A DNA stretch of 64,000 nucleotides. It comes from Mesorhizobium sp. STM 4661. Lineage in GTDB: Bacteria > Pseudomonadota > Alphaproteobacteria > Rhizobiales > Rhizobiaceae. The notes beneath the pieces are model-generated. The model saw only the letters and a list, made by a program, of their open reading frames with translations, did not search any database and was not told the origin of the DNA. The number at the start of each line of letters is the position of its first letter. Positions within the stretch are counted from its first letter, which is position 1. The translations under genes and the position numbers were made by a program. Shown piece after piece: positions 1 to 7,538 of the stretch. The stretch covers positions 62,001-126,000 of the forward strand of contig NZ_CAAF010000065.1 of assembly GCF_000359125.1 (NCBI RefSeq), read 5' to 3'.

Positions 1-729
1 GTGCAGACTTTGGAGATCGTGCAGGGGTTGGTCGACCTGCCGCTGTCGATCGACTCCTCGGTAACCGCCGCGATCGAAGCGGCGTTGAGGGTCGCCAAGG
101 GCCGGCCGCTGGTCAACTCCGTCACCGGCGAGGAAGAAAAGCTCGAGGCCATCCTGCCGCTGGTCAAGAAATACAATGTGCCGGTCGTCGCCATCTCCAA
201 CGACGAGACCGGTATTTCGATGGATCCCGACGTGCGCTTCGCCGTCGCCAAGAAGATCGTCGAACGCTGTGCCGATTTCGGTATCCCGGCGCATGACGTG
301 GTCGTCGACCCGCTGGTGATGCCGATCGGCGCGCTGGGCGACGCCGGCCGCCAGGTCTTTGCCCTGCTGCGCCGGCTGCGCGAAGAACTCAAGGTCAACA
401 CCACTTGCGGTCTGTCCAACATCTCCTTCGGCCTGCCGCACCGCCACGGCATCAACGCCGCCTTCATCCCGATGGTGATCGGCGCCGGCATGACCTCGGC
501 GATCATGAACCCGGTGCGCCCGCAGGAAATGGAAGCGGTGCGCGGCGCCAATGTGCTGAACGGCACCGACGAGAACTGCACCAACTGGATCAGGACCTAC
601 AAGGACTACAAGCCGGCCGAAGGCGGCCAGGCGATCGCGGCTCCGACGGCAGTCAACGCGCCAGGCGAAGGCGCCAACAATGGCGGCCGCCGCCGCGGTG
701 GCCGCGAAGCGCGGATGGCCAGGGGATAA
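1..729 (+). CDS. Methyltetrahydrofolate:corrinoid methyltransferase (5' end missing)
   Basis: This is the C-terminal part, about 242 residues, of a pterin-binding TIM-barrel enzyme that moves a methyl group between tetrahydrofolate and a cobalamin-binding protein (MtvB/AcsE class, related to the MetH pterin domain). Visible family motifs are SIDSS near residue 20, VNSVTGEE, ISNDETG, VVDPLVMPIG, a TTCG..N.SFG strand and GMTSAIMNP. The tail is rich in Gly and Arg. Relatives are about 340-360 residues long, so roughly 100 N-terminal residues lie outside the window and the GTG at base 1 is probably internal. The next gene, a corrinoid-activating iron-sulfur protein, starts 10 bases downstream, which supports a corrinoid methyl-transfer operon. 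The methyl donor substrate cannot be read from this fragment. Confidence 0.88.
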   Translation: MQTLEIVQGLVDLPLSIDSSVTAAIEAALRVAKGRPLVNSVTGEEEKLEAILPLVKKYNVPVVAISNDETGISMDPDVRFAVAKKIVERCADFGIPAHDVVVDPLVMPIGALGDAGRQVFALLRRLREELKVNTTCGLSNISFGLPHRHGINAAFIPMVIGAGMTSAIMNPVRPQEMEAVRGANVLNGTDENCTNWIRTYKDYKPAEGGQAIAAPTAVNAPGEGANNGGRRRGGREARMARG

Positions 730-739
730 GCGCGCAATC

Positions 740-2809
740 GTGAACTCTCCCGCCAACATCACCGATCCGCTCGTGCTGTTCATGCCGTCGGGCAAGCGCG
801 GCCGGTTTCCGGTCGGCACGCCGGTGCTCGATGCCGCGCGCCAGCTCGGCGTCTATGTCGAGAGCGTGTGCGGCGGACGCGCCACTTGCGGGCGCTGCCA
901 GATCGAGGTGCAGGAAGGCAATTTCGCCAAGCACAAGATCGTCTCCTCCAACGACCACATCACCCCCAAGGGCGCCAAGGAGGAACGCTACGAACGCGTG
1001 CGCGGCCTGCCCGAACGGCGACGCCTCTCCTGCTCGGCGCAGATCCTCGGTGACCTCGTCATCGACGTGCCGCAGGACACGGTCATCAACGCGCAGACCA
1101 TCCGCAAGGACGCCGACACCAGGGTCATCGCCCGCGATTCGGCAATCCACATGTGCTATGTCGAGATCGAAGAGCCCGACATGCATAGGCCCCTTGGCGA
1201 TCTCGACCGCCTGAAGATCGCGCTGATGAAGGATTGGGGGCTGAAAGAACTCGACTTCGACTTCTATCTCCTGCCGCAGGTGCAAGGCATCTTGCGCAAG
1301 GGCAACTGGACCGCGACCGCCGCCATCCACAAGGATGCCGACTCAGAGACCGCGCGGGTCATCGCTCTGTGGCCCGGCCTCAAGAACGAGGCATACGGTC
1401 TTGCCTGCGATATCGGCTCGACCACCATCGCCATGCATCTGGTGTCGCTGCTGTCCGGCCGCGTCGCCGCCTCGTCGGGCACCTCCAACCCGCAGATCCG
1501 CTTCGGCGAGGATCTGATGAGCCGCGTCTCCTATGTCATGATGAATCCCGACGGCCGCGAAGGCATGACGGTGGCGGTGCGCGAGGCGATCTCGGGCCTC
1601 GTCGACAAGGTCTGCGCCGAAGGCAATGTCCAGCGCAACGACATCCTGGATTCCGTCTTCGTCGGCAATCCGATCATGCACCATCTGTTCCTCGGCATCG
1701 ACCCGACCGAACTCGGCGGCGCGCCTTTCGCGCTGGCCGTCTCGGGTGCCATGCACATCAAGGCGTCGGATATCGGCCTGAAGCTCAACCAGGGCGCGCG
1801 CCTCTACATGCTGCCTTGCATCGCCGGCCATGTCGGCGCCGATGCGGCGGCGGTGACGCTGTCGGAAGGCCCGCACCGTCAGGACGAGATGATGCTGATC
1901 GTCGATGTCGGCACCAATGCCGAGATCGTGCTTGGCAATCGCCAGCGAGTGGTGGCGGCTTCCTCGCCCACCGGCCCGGCCTTCGAGGGCGCGGAAATCT
2001 CCGGCGGCCAGCGTGCCGCGCCCGGCGCCATTGAGCGCGTGCGCATCGATCCCGATACGCTGGAGCCGAAGTACCGCGTCATCGGCTCGGAACTGTGGTC
2101 CGACGAGCCAGGCTTCCTCGACAGCGTGCAGGCGACCGGCGTCACCGGCATTTGCGGCTCCGGCATCATCGAGGTGGTCGCCGAGATGTATCTGGCCGGC
2201 ATCATCTCCGAGGACGGCGTCATCGACGGGTCGCTCAGCGCCCGCTCGCCGCGCGTTGTCGCCAACGGCCGCACCTTCTCCTATGTGCTGAAGGAAGGCG
2301 AACCGAAGATCACCATCACCCAGACCGACGTGCGCGCCATCCAGCTTGCCAAGGCGGCACTTTATGCCGGTACCAAGCTGTTGATGGAAAAACAGCACAC
2401 CGATCATGTCGACCGCATCCACTTTGCTGGCGCCTTCGGCTCCTTCATCGATCCGAAATACGCCATGGTGCTGGGACTGATCCCGGATTGCGATCTCGAC
2501 AAGGTTTCGGCCGTCGGCAACGCCGCCGGCGCCGGTGCGCGCATGGCGCTCCTGAACCGCGGCTACCGCCGCGAGATCGAGGAAACCGTCAGCCGCATCG
2601 AGAAGATCGAGACCGCGCTGGAGCCGAAATTCCAGGAGCATTTCGTCTACGCCATGGCGCTGCCTAACAAGGTCGACCCGTTCCCGAAACTGTCGGCTGC
2701 GGTGAAGCTGCCGCCGAGGAAAACCGTCAGCGAGGACGGTGTTGCCGGCGATGCCGCCCCACGGCGTCGTTCGCGTGAAGGCCACGCGGCCAGGCGCGGG
2801 CGGGAGTAG
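740..2809 (+). CDS. Corrinoid activation protein, 2Fe-2S ferredoxin plus ASKHA domain (RACo-like, DUF4445)
   Basis: Predicted ATP-dependent reductive activator that returns inactive Co(II) corrinoid to Co(I). From the GTG at 740 the protein has 689 residues. An N-terminal ferredoxin domain carries four cysteines at residues 44, 50, 53 and 98 (CGGRATCGRCQ and LSCSAQ). The large C-terminal actin-like ATPase part shows ACDIGSTTIA, DVGTNAEIVLG, GICGSGIIE and HFAGAFGSFI. This domain order is that of RACo and the DUF4445 family. I chose GTG 740 because it lies just after the upstream stop; an in-frame ATG at 680 would overlap the methyltransferase gene. Its position directly after the methyltransferase fits one corrinoid methyl-transfer system; the corrinoid-binding protein and primary methyltransferase probably lie upstream of the window. 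Confidence 0.88.
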   Translation: MNSPANITDPLVLFMPSGKRGRFPVGTPVLDAARQLGVYVESVCGGRATCGRCQIEVQEGNFAKHKIVSSNDHITPKGAKEERYERVRGLPERRRLSCSAQILGDLVIDVPQDTVINAQTIRKDADTRVIARDSAIHMCYVEIEEPDMHRPLGDLDRLKIALMKDWGLKELDFDFYLLPQVQGILRKGNWTATAAIHKDADSETARVIALWPGLKNEAYGLACDIGSTTIAMHLVSLLSGRVAASSGTSNPQIRFGEDLMSRVSYVMMNPDGREGMTVAVREAISGLVDKVCAEGNVQRNDILDSVFVGNPIMHHLFLGIDPTELGGAPFALAVSGAMHIKASDIGLKLNQGARLYMLPCIAGHVGADAAAVTLSEGPHRQDEMMLIVDVGTNAEIVLGNRQRVVAASSPTGPAFEGAEISGGQRAAPGAIERVRIDPDTLEPKYRVIGSELWSDEPGFLDSVQATGVTGICGSGIIEVVAEMYLAGIISEDGVIDGSLSARSPRVVANGRTFSYVLKEGEPKITITQTDVRAIQLAKAALYAGTKLLMEKQHTDHVDRIHFAGAFGSFIDPKYAMVLGLIPDCDLDKVSAVGNAAGAGARMALLNRGYRREIEETVSRIEKIETALEPKFQEHFVYAMALPNKVDPFPKLSAAVKLPPRKTVSEDGVAGDAAPRRRSREGHAARRGRE

Positions 2810-2845
2810 CATCCCGCCGGCGAAAGCGGCACTTCGCTCCAATTT

Positions 2846-2861
2846 CATTTGCATGCAAATG
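2846..2861. promoter_or_regulatory. 16-bp perfect palindrome upstream of a DUF1127 gene
   Basis: CATTTGCATGCAAATG is a perfect palindrome about 135 bases before the DUF1127 start at 2995, in the AT-richer part of the gap after the corrinoid activator gene. Perfect palindromes of this size in promoter regions usually bind a dimeric regulator. No regulator can be assigned from sequence alone. Confidence 0.4.
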
Positions 2862-2994
2862 TTTCCGGATCGGTCGATCTGGAAACCAAAACGCTGTTTT
2901 CGCGAAATCCTTCAGATACATGCGCGGCGCATTTAACCGGCATTGAACGGCAGGCAGGAAATGTCTTCCAGCCGCTGCTCCAAGGAAGAAGAAG

Positions 2995-3180
2995 ATGTCG
3001 ATGTTCGGAAGTCTCGGCCGCTATGGCGCGGCCATCAAGCATGCACACAGCAGAAGCAGGTCGATCCGCGCGCTCAACAGCCTGCCGCCCGAAATCCAGA
3101 AGGATATCGGCTGGCCCGTGTCGCAGCGCGATGACCCGCGGGGCAAGCTGTCGGCCCTGCTGCTGGGATCGGCGCGCTGA
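2995..3180 (+). CDS. DUF1127 (YjiS-like) small protein
   Basis: A 61-residue basic protein whose middle carries the DUF1127 core: R.LNSLPPEIQKDIGWP around residues 25-42. The ATG at 2995 follows a purine-rich AAGGAAGAAGAAG ribosome-binding stretch; a second in-frame ATG lies two codons on. It is a paralog of the protein at 5534, sharing the QKDIGWP block. DUF1127 proteins of alphaproteobacteria are small and often stress- or host-induced; in Brucella several are activated by the LysR regulator VtlR and are linked to fucose use. A VtlR-like LysR gene sits at 4405-5304, so the two small genes may form a regulon with it. The molecular activity is unknown. Confidence 0.8.
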   Translation: MSMFGSLGRYGAAIKHAHSRSRSIRALNSLPPEIQKDIGWPVSQRDDPRGKLSALLLGSAR

Positions 3181-3214
3181 TGACCTTCGCCGATAAATGC
3201 AAACTGCTCGGCAA

Positions 3215-3243
3215 GCGCCGGAGCCGTCATGCGGCTCCGGCGG
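3215..3243. terminator. GC-rich hairpin after the first DUF1127 gene
   Basis: CGCCGGAGCCG, a short TCAT loop and CGGCTCCGGCG form an 11-bp stem about 35 bases past the DUF1127 stop. It has no T-run on either strand, so it may stabilise the 3' end of the transcript rather than act as a classic intrinsic terminator. Confidence 0.4.
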
Positions 3244-3422
3244 CAGCCGACATCAGGCTGCGTGCCGCGCTGCTGCCCCGGCGTTGAGCTTGCTGGACCC
3301 AAACTGCCAGCCAGATCACATCGTGTTGAAACCGGGCAAATCTTGACATTTTTGGCGAAGATACGATCTTCGGACAGCGAGGGGTTCTCTTTAGTCGGCT
3401 CGGCCGAGATCCGTGTGTCCGC

Positions 3423-4370
3423 ATGCCCAGTTTGAAAAGCCACGTCGTGTCCTTCGTGCTCAGGCATAGCCGCAAGCAGGCTTTTTCCAGTCCGGAAAAT
3501 CTGCAGCGCTGGATCGCCTATGCCCGCAAGACCGAGGACCACCAGCCGCCGGCGTCACTGCATCAGCGTTTCGACGTCACGACGCGCAGCGTCAGCGGTT
3601 TTCCCGTCTATGACATCGCACCCAAGGCCGGCGAGCGGAAGCGGATCCTTTACCTGCATGGCGGCGCCTATGTCTTTCAAATCACGTCCTATCATTGGGG
3701 CCTGATCGCCGAGATGGCCAACCGGCTGGGCTTCGGCATCACCGTACCGATCTATCCCATCGCCCCCGAACACGATTTCCACGCCATGTTCGGCATGGTC
3801 GGCGAAGTCTACCGGCAGATGCTCGACGAGACGGAAGCCGAGGACATCGTCTTCATGGGCGATTCCGCCGGCGGCAACATGGCCGTGGTGCTGACCATGA
3901 TGGCGGCGGAAGACGCCCTGCCCCTGCCCTCGCGCCATGTGCTGATTTCGCCCGGCCTCGATATGTCGCTCGCTAATCCCGAAGTGTTCGAGGCCGAACG
4001 CAACGATCCATGGCTGGGCATTTCGGGTGGCCTGGAGGCGGTCCGGCTCTACAGCGCCGGCATCGATCGCAGCGACTGGCACATCAGCCCGCTTTACGGC
4101 GACCTTTCGGTGCTGCCGAAAACGCTGCTTCTGACCGGCTCGCACGATCTGCTCAGCCCCGACAATCTGATCTTCGCGCAAAGAGCGCGCGCCGCCGGCG
4201 TCGACGTGGACGTCGTTTACGAGAAGGGCATGTTCCACGTCTGGCCGCTGATCGAGATGCCAGAGGCGCGGCGGGCGCGGGACAGCATCGTGGCCTTCCT
4301 GGCCGGTGAACCCAAAACACGCCGCACTGAGGCCGGCGGATGGTCGCTGCAAGGCCAGGTCGCGACGTGA
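3423..4370 (+). CDS. Alpha/beta hydrolase, hormone-sensitive-lipase-like esterase
   Basis: A 315-residue predicted carboxylesterase of the HSL (Abhydrolase_3) family. It has the oxyanion-hole motif LHGGAY near residue 79, the nucleophile elbow GDSAGG near residue 146, an acid in SHDLLSP near 243 and a histidine in MFHVWP near 277. It has no signal peptide, so it should be cytosolic. It is monocistronic as seen, convergent with the LysR gene 34 bases further on. The substrate is unknown; the family hydrolyses short- to medium-chain esters. Confidence 0.85.
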   Translation: MPSLKSHVVSFVLRHSRKQAFSSPENLQRWIAYARKTEDHQPPASLHQRFDVTTRSVSGFPVYDIAPKAGERKRILYLHGGAYVFQITSYHWGLIAEMANRLGFGITVPIYPIAPEHDFHAMFGMVGEVYRQMLDETEAEDIVFMGDSAGGNMAVVLTMMAAEDALPLPSRHVLISPGLDMSLANPEVFEAERNDPWLGISGGLEAVRLYSAGIDRSDWHISPLYGDLSVLPKTLLLTGSHDLLSPDNLIFAQRARAAGVDVDVVYEKGMFHVWPLIEMPEARRARDSIVAFLAGEPKTRRTEAGGWSLQGQVAT

Positions 4371-4404
4371 CAGCTCACGGCCTGGCTGCGCTGCTCAGGT
4401 CAGA

Positions 4405-5304
4405 TCAAAATTTCCCGGTTTCCCTGAACACTTCGAAGGTCGCGCGGATATGGTCGGCGACCGCCTTGACCGGCGCGCTGGCGTCCGGCGCCACGACCAT
4501 GGCGAGATTGTAGGTGCCGATATCGGGCATGCCGTCCTTCGGGCAAAGCTCGACCATATCGTTGCCGAGGAAGGATTTTGGCAACGGCGCCACCGCAAGG
4601 TCGGACATGATCGCGGCGCGCTGGCCGGCGGTATGCGCGCTCATATAGGCGATGCGGTAGTTGCGGCCCTCGCGGCCGAGCGCATCGAGCGCCCCCGCCC
4701 GCCAGGCGCAGCCTTCCTCCCACAAGGAGACCGGCAGCGGCTCGCGCAGATGCGCGCAGCCACCCTTGGCGCCGGCCCAGACGATCGGCTCGGTCAGCAG
4801 CACTTCGGCGCCGAGCGCGCTGGTCTTGTAGGAATTGGTGAGCAGCGTGATGTCGAGCGCCCGGTCGTCCATGCGCCGGCGCAGATTGCTGCTCTGGTCG
4901 ATGGTGACGTCGACGGCGATCGAGGGATGCGACTGGGCAAAACGCTTCAAGACATGCGGCAGGACGCGCTCGCCATAATCGTCCGGCGAACCGAGCCGCA
5001 CCACCCCGACAATGTCGGGAATGATGAATTTCGACACCACCTCGCGGTTGATCGACAGCAGCCGGCGGGCATAGCCGAGCAGCATCTCGCCATCCGTGGT
5101 CAATGTCACCGAACGTGCGTCGCGCGCGAACACCGAGCGGCCGAGAATGTCCTCCAGCTTCTTGATCTGCATGGAGACGGCCGACGGCGTGCGGAACACG
5201 GCATTGGCCGCGGTGGTGAAGCTGCCGGTCTCGGCGATCGCCACGAAAGTGCGCAGGACATCGAGATCGAGCAGTGGCAGCGGATGATTGAGTGGGGCGT
5301 TCAT
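4405..5304 (-). CDS. LysR-family regulator, VtlR/LsrB-like
   Basis: A 299-residue LysR regulator. The winged helix-turn-helix spans about residues 13-72 (LDLDVLRTFVAIAETGSFT...SAVSMQIKKLE), followed by a periplasmic-binding-protein-like effector domain. Cysteines are at about residues 183, 199 and 254. The N-terminal sequence and the divergent DUF1127 gene 230 bases away recall Brucella VtlR and rhizobial LsrB, a conserved alphaproteobacterial class that activates DUF1127 genes and sRNAs. That assignment is from recalled family features and gene context, not an alignment. The start is the ATG at 5304; the shared intergenic space probably holds its binding site and an autoregulatory promoter. 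Confidence 0.85.
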   Translation of the reverse strand: MNAPLNHPLPLLDLDVLRTFVAIAETGSFTTAANAVFRTPSAVSMQIKKLEDILGRSVFARDARSVTLTTDGEMLLGYARRLLSINREVVSKFIIPDIVGVVRLGSPDDYGERVLPHVLKRFAQSHPSIAVDVTIDQSSNLRRRMDDRALDITLLTNSYKTSALGAEVLLTEPIVWAGAKGGCAHLREPLPVSLWEEGCAWRAGALDALGREGRNYRIAYMSAHTAGQRAAIMSDLAVAPLPKSFLGNDMVELCPKDGMPDIGTYNLAMVVAPDASAPVKAVADHIRATFEVFRETGKF

Positions 5305-5533
5305 GGAAACCGACCTTCAATTTTTCTGATGCAAACCATCATTCCATTTCGTTTGATTGAACATCACTTTGGGAGGATAGTCAACTCCATCGAAGCAGGG
5401 CGTATCGAAAGCGGTCTTGAAACGACCATGACACGAACCTGCATTCGACACGAAATGAAGCTGAAACAAACCGGGTGTAGCGCTTTGCACATCCATTGGC
5501 CGGAAAGCCCGGCCCAACACCGAGGAGAATGAA
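5305..5533. promoter_or_regulatory. Divergent promoter region between LysR and DUF1127 genes
   Basis: This 229-base gap separates two divergently transcribed genes. It contains GATGCAAACCATC at 5328-5340, an interrupted dyad with ATG/CAT arms of the kind LysR proteins bind. AACACCGAGGAGAATGAA just before 5534 gives a strong GAGGAG ribosome-binding site for the small gene. Binding by the neighbouring LysR is inference. Confidence 0.45.
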
Positions 5534-5722
5534 ATGTCTATCCTGTCGTCCATCGGTCGCATCGCGACCGAATTCAGCGAGGCCCGCGCCCGCTACCAGA
5601 CCGAACGCGCCATCCGCGCGCTGCCGATCGAACTGCAGAAGGATATCGGCTGGCCTGAAGCCGCCGACACCAAGACCAGCACGCGCCACGGCGTCGGATC
5701 CTGGGCTGGTGGAGCGAAGTAG
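5534..5722 (+). CDS. DUF1127 (YjiS-like) small protein
   Basis: A 62-residue protein with the DUF1127 core RAIRALPIELQKDIGWP at about residues 25-42. It starts at ATG 5534 behind a strong GAGGAG site and ends shortly before an excellent intrinsic terminator, so it is a self-contained transcription unit. It is divergent from the VtlR-like LysR gene and paralogous to the protein at 2995; the N- and C-terminal flanks differ. By analogy with Brucella it is a likely direct LysR target and a small regulatory or RNA-associated protein. The function is not established. Confidence 0.85.
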   Translation: MSILSSIGRIATEFSEARARYQTERAIRALPIELQKDIGWPEAADTKTSTRHGVGSWAGGAK

Positions 5723-5741
5723 ATCGTGTGTACCAAGTGCT

Positions 5742-5786
5742 GAAGGCCTGCCGCGCAACCCGTCCGGCAGGCCTTCTCTATTTATT
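5742..5786 (+). terminator. Intrinsic terminator after the DUF1127 gene
   Basis: GAAGGCCTGCCG (5742-5753) pairs perfectly with CGGCAGGCCTTC (5765-5776) across an 11-base loop, followed by the T-rich tail TCTATTTATTT. This is a textbook Rho-independent terminator 20 bases after the DUF1127 stop. Confidence 0.85.
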
Positions 5787-6060
5787 TGCATTCAAACGAA
5801 TTCAGAAGCCATGCCGCCGCTGCATGGCGCGCATGAGCAAGCCGCATAGCGGCTCAGTTTTTGAGCTAACCAACTGTAAATAATCGCAAATCCTGGGCAT
5901 TCTGCCCAAATTTGTCGCATTTAGTGTCGCTTTTCATATCAAGTGCTTCGCTTTTGTCATTTAGTTTCCCCTCACGTAAGCCTATATGACCACCAGCAAA
6001 CGAGCTGCCCCACTCCATCAAGCGAAGGCGACCCGTCTGAGCAACCGAATGGAGATGATC
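5787..6060. other. Gene-free AT-richer stretch with nested dyads
   Basis: No convincing coding region is seen here. The stretch holds a hairpin TGGGCA-TTC-TGCCCA at about 5894-5908, flanked by TCGCAAAT (5884-5891) on the left and ATTTGTCGC on the right, and ends in the ribosome-binding site of the small gene at 6061. The TCGCAAA half-site also occurs in the palindrome at 6355-6376. It may be a promoter/operator region for the next small gene. Confidence 0.35.
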
Positions 6061-6195
6061 ATGAAGCTTTTTGCCCGCCTTTTCGCTCGCCGTGAAATGA
6101 ACCTGACGACCGCGCTCGAGCGCCAGCGCCTTGCCAATACCATGCCCGGCCAGACCGGCGCCATGGCTGCCGCGCGCCTCGGCTTCGTCGCCTGA
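6061..6195 (+). CDS. Hypothetical 44-residue basic protein
   Basis: A short reading frame (MKLFARLFARREMNLTTALE...) with the window's usual codon bias and a good GGAG Shine-Dalgarno seven bases before ATG 6061. The N-terminal ARLFARRE segment could form an amphipathic helix; there is no membrane segment. It is followed within 90 bases by an intrinsic terminator, so it has the layout of a real small gene. I do not recognise the family. The alternative is that the transcript is mainly a regulatory RNA, because the 3' part holds two CUCCC motifs. In-frame ATG codons upstream (6052, 5986) lack a better ribosome-binding site. Confidence 0.5.
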   Translation: MKLFARLFARREMNLTTALERQRLANTMPGQTGAMAAARLGFVA

Positions 6196-6247
6196 AATAG
6201 CGACTCCCAAGCGGCGCTCCCTGCCGTCGCTTCGAAGTTGATTCCAG

Positions 6248-6284
6248 CGCCGCTTCGGTTTTGCCGAGGCGGCGTTTTCGTTTG
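6248..6284 (+). terminator. Intrinsic terminator after the 44-residue gene
   Basis: CGCCGCTTCGG (6248-6258) pairs with CCGAGGCGGCG (6264-6274) across a TTTTG loop and is followed by TTTTCGTTT. The 3' region before it carries CTCCCA (6204-6209) and CTCCCT (6217-6222), which would be unpaired anti-Shine-Dalgarno-like motifs in RNA. Confidence 0.8.
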
Positions 6285-6354
6285 CGCCGACCACATCCTG
6301 CACGTCTGCTCAATCCGGCAGCATGTTGGCTCCGTGGCTGCACGGCGATTGCCC

Positions 6355-6431
6355 ATTTGCGACCCATGTCGCAAATATAGTCTTGCCGTTGCACCCTAGC
6401 CAATTGACAGGAAAGGTTTTTCCTGATGTCA
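6355..6431. promoter_or_regulatory. Two palindromes upstream of the GlxA/AraC regulator
   Basis: A perfect 9-bp inverted repeat, ATTTGCGAC-CCAT-GTCGCAAAT, spans 6355-6376. A second imperfect dyad, TTGACAGGAAA followed by TTTCCTGATGTCA, spans 6404-6431. Both lie 50-130 bases before the GTG start of the regulator at 6485, so they are good operator candidates. The bound protein is unknown; autoregulation by the downstream regulator is one possibility. Confidence 0.5.
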
Positions 6432-6484
6432 GCTATGCTGATCGCGACATCCTGTTCGCGCCATTGCAGCGTGAGGGTTCCCCT

Positions 6485-7486
6485 GTGAACGTCGTAAAGC
6501 ATCCGATCAGACGATCGTTTGTATTCTTCCTGGTCCCCGATTTCACCATGATCGCCTTTGCAACGGCGCTCGATCCGTTGCGCTCGGCCAACCGCATGCT
6601 CGGCTACGAGGCCTACCGCTGGCGTCTCGCCAGCATCGACGGCAAGCCGGTGCGCGCCTCGAACGGTGTCGAATGCGCCGTCAACACCTCGCTCGAGGAA
6701 GAGCGCAAGAAGATGTCCGGACCGGACCGGCCGTCGATGGCGATCGTCTGCAGCGGTATCAATGTCGAGCGCTACCAGAACAAGTCGGCCTTCGCCTGGC
6801 TGCGCGAGGAATACAACCGGGGCGTTGCCGTCGGCGGCCTGTGCACCGGAGCGCATATATTGGCGGCCGCCGGCCTATTGTCCAACAAGCGCTGCGCCAT
6901 CCATTGGGAAAATCTGCCCGGCTTCTCCGAGGCCTTCCCGAAAGCCAATGTCTTTGCCGACCTCTTCGAGATCGACCAGAATGTCTATACCTGCGCCGGC
7001 GGCACCGCGGCGCTCGACATGATTCTGAAGCTGATCGGCGACGATTTCGACGACAACCTCGTCAACCGCGTGTGCGAGCAGGTGCTGACCGACCGCGTGC
7101 GCAGCCCGACCGACCGCCAGCGCCTGCCGCTGCGCGCGCGCCTTGGTGTGCAGAATTCCAAAGTGCTCACCATCATCGAGCTGATGGAAGCCAACCTTTC
7201 CGAGCCGCTGTCGCTGATCGAGATCGCCGACCATGTCGACCTGTCGCGCCGTCAGATCGAGCGTCTGTTCCGCACCGAGATGGGCCGGTCCCCTGCCCGC
7301 TACTATCTGGAGATCCGGCTCGACCGGGCTCGGCACTTGCTGATCCAGTCGTCGCTGCCGGTGGTCGAGGTGGCGGTCGCTTGCGGCTTCGTCTCGGCCT
7401 CGCATTTCTCCAAATGCTATCGCGAACTCTATGCGCGCTCGCCGCAGCAGGAGCGTGTCGACCGCAAGCAATTGCTGGCGGCCTGA
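6485..7486 (+). CDS. GlxA-family AraC transcriptional regulator (GbdR/CdhR-like)
   Basis: A 333-residue regulator with an N-terminal DJ-1/PfpI-like domain (about residues 10-190, including VGGLCTGAHILAAAGLL) and a C-terminal AraC/XylS double helix-turn-helix (about 225-325: LSLIEIADHVDLSRRQIERLF and a second helix pair around VACGFVSASHFSKCYRE). GlxA-type AraC regulators such as GbdR and CdhR control glycine betaine, dimethylglycine and carnitine catabolism in pseudomonads. The surrounding DMGDH, sarcosine oxidase and corrinoid genes fit such a role, but the effector is inference. I chose GTG 6485 because the DJ-1 domain begins just after it; upstream in-frame codons run through the palindromic operator region. 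Confidence 0.85.
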   Translation: MNVVKHPIRRSFVFFLVPDFTMIAFATALDPLRSANRMLGYEAYRWRLASIDGKPVRASNGVECAVNTSLEEERKKMSGPDRPSMAIVCSGINVERYQNKSAFAWLREEYNRGVAVGGLCTGAHILAAAGLLSNKRCAIHWENLPGFSEAFPKANVFADLFEIDQNVYTCAGGTAALDMILKLIGDDFDDNLVNRVCEQVLTDRVRSPTDRQRLPLRARLGVQNSKVLTIIELMEANLSEPLSLIEIADHVDLSRRQIERLFRTEMGRSPARYYLEIRLDRARHLLIQSSLPVVEVAVACGFVSASHFSKCYRELYARSPQQERVDRKQLLAA

Positions 7487-7538
7487 GGTCGCGTCGCGGA
7501 TAAGACTGGCAACCCGATACGACCGGCCATCGACGATC

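Noticed and set aside
1343..2854. 503-codon open frame on the minus strand
   Set aside because: Antisense to the corrinoid activator gene, whose domains are clear on the plus strand.
4306..5532. 408-codon open frame on the plus strand
   Set aside because: Antisense to the LysR gene and extends through its promoter region; no recognisable motif.
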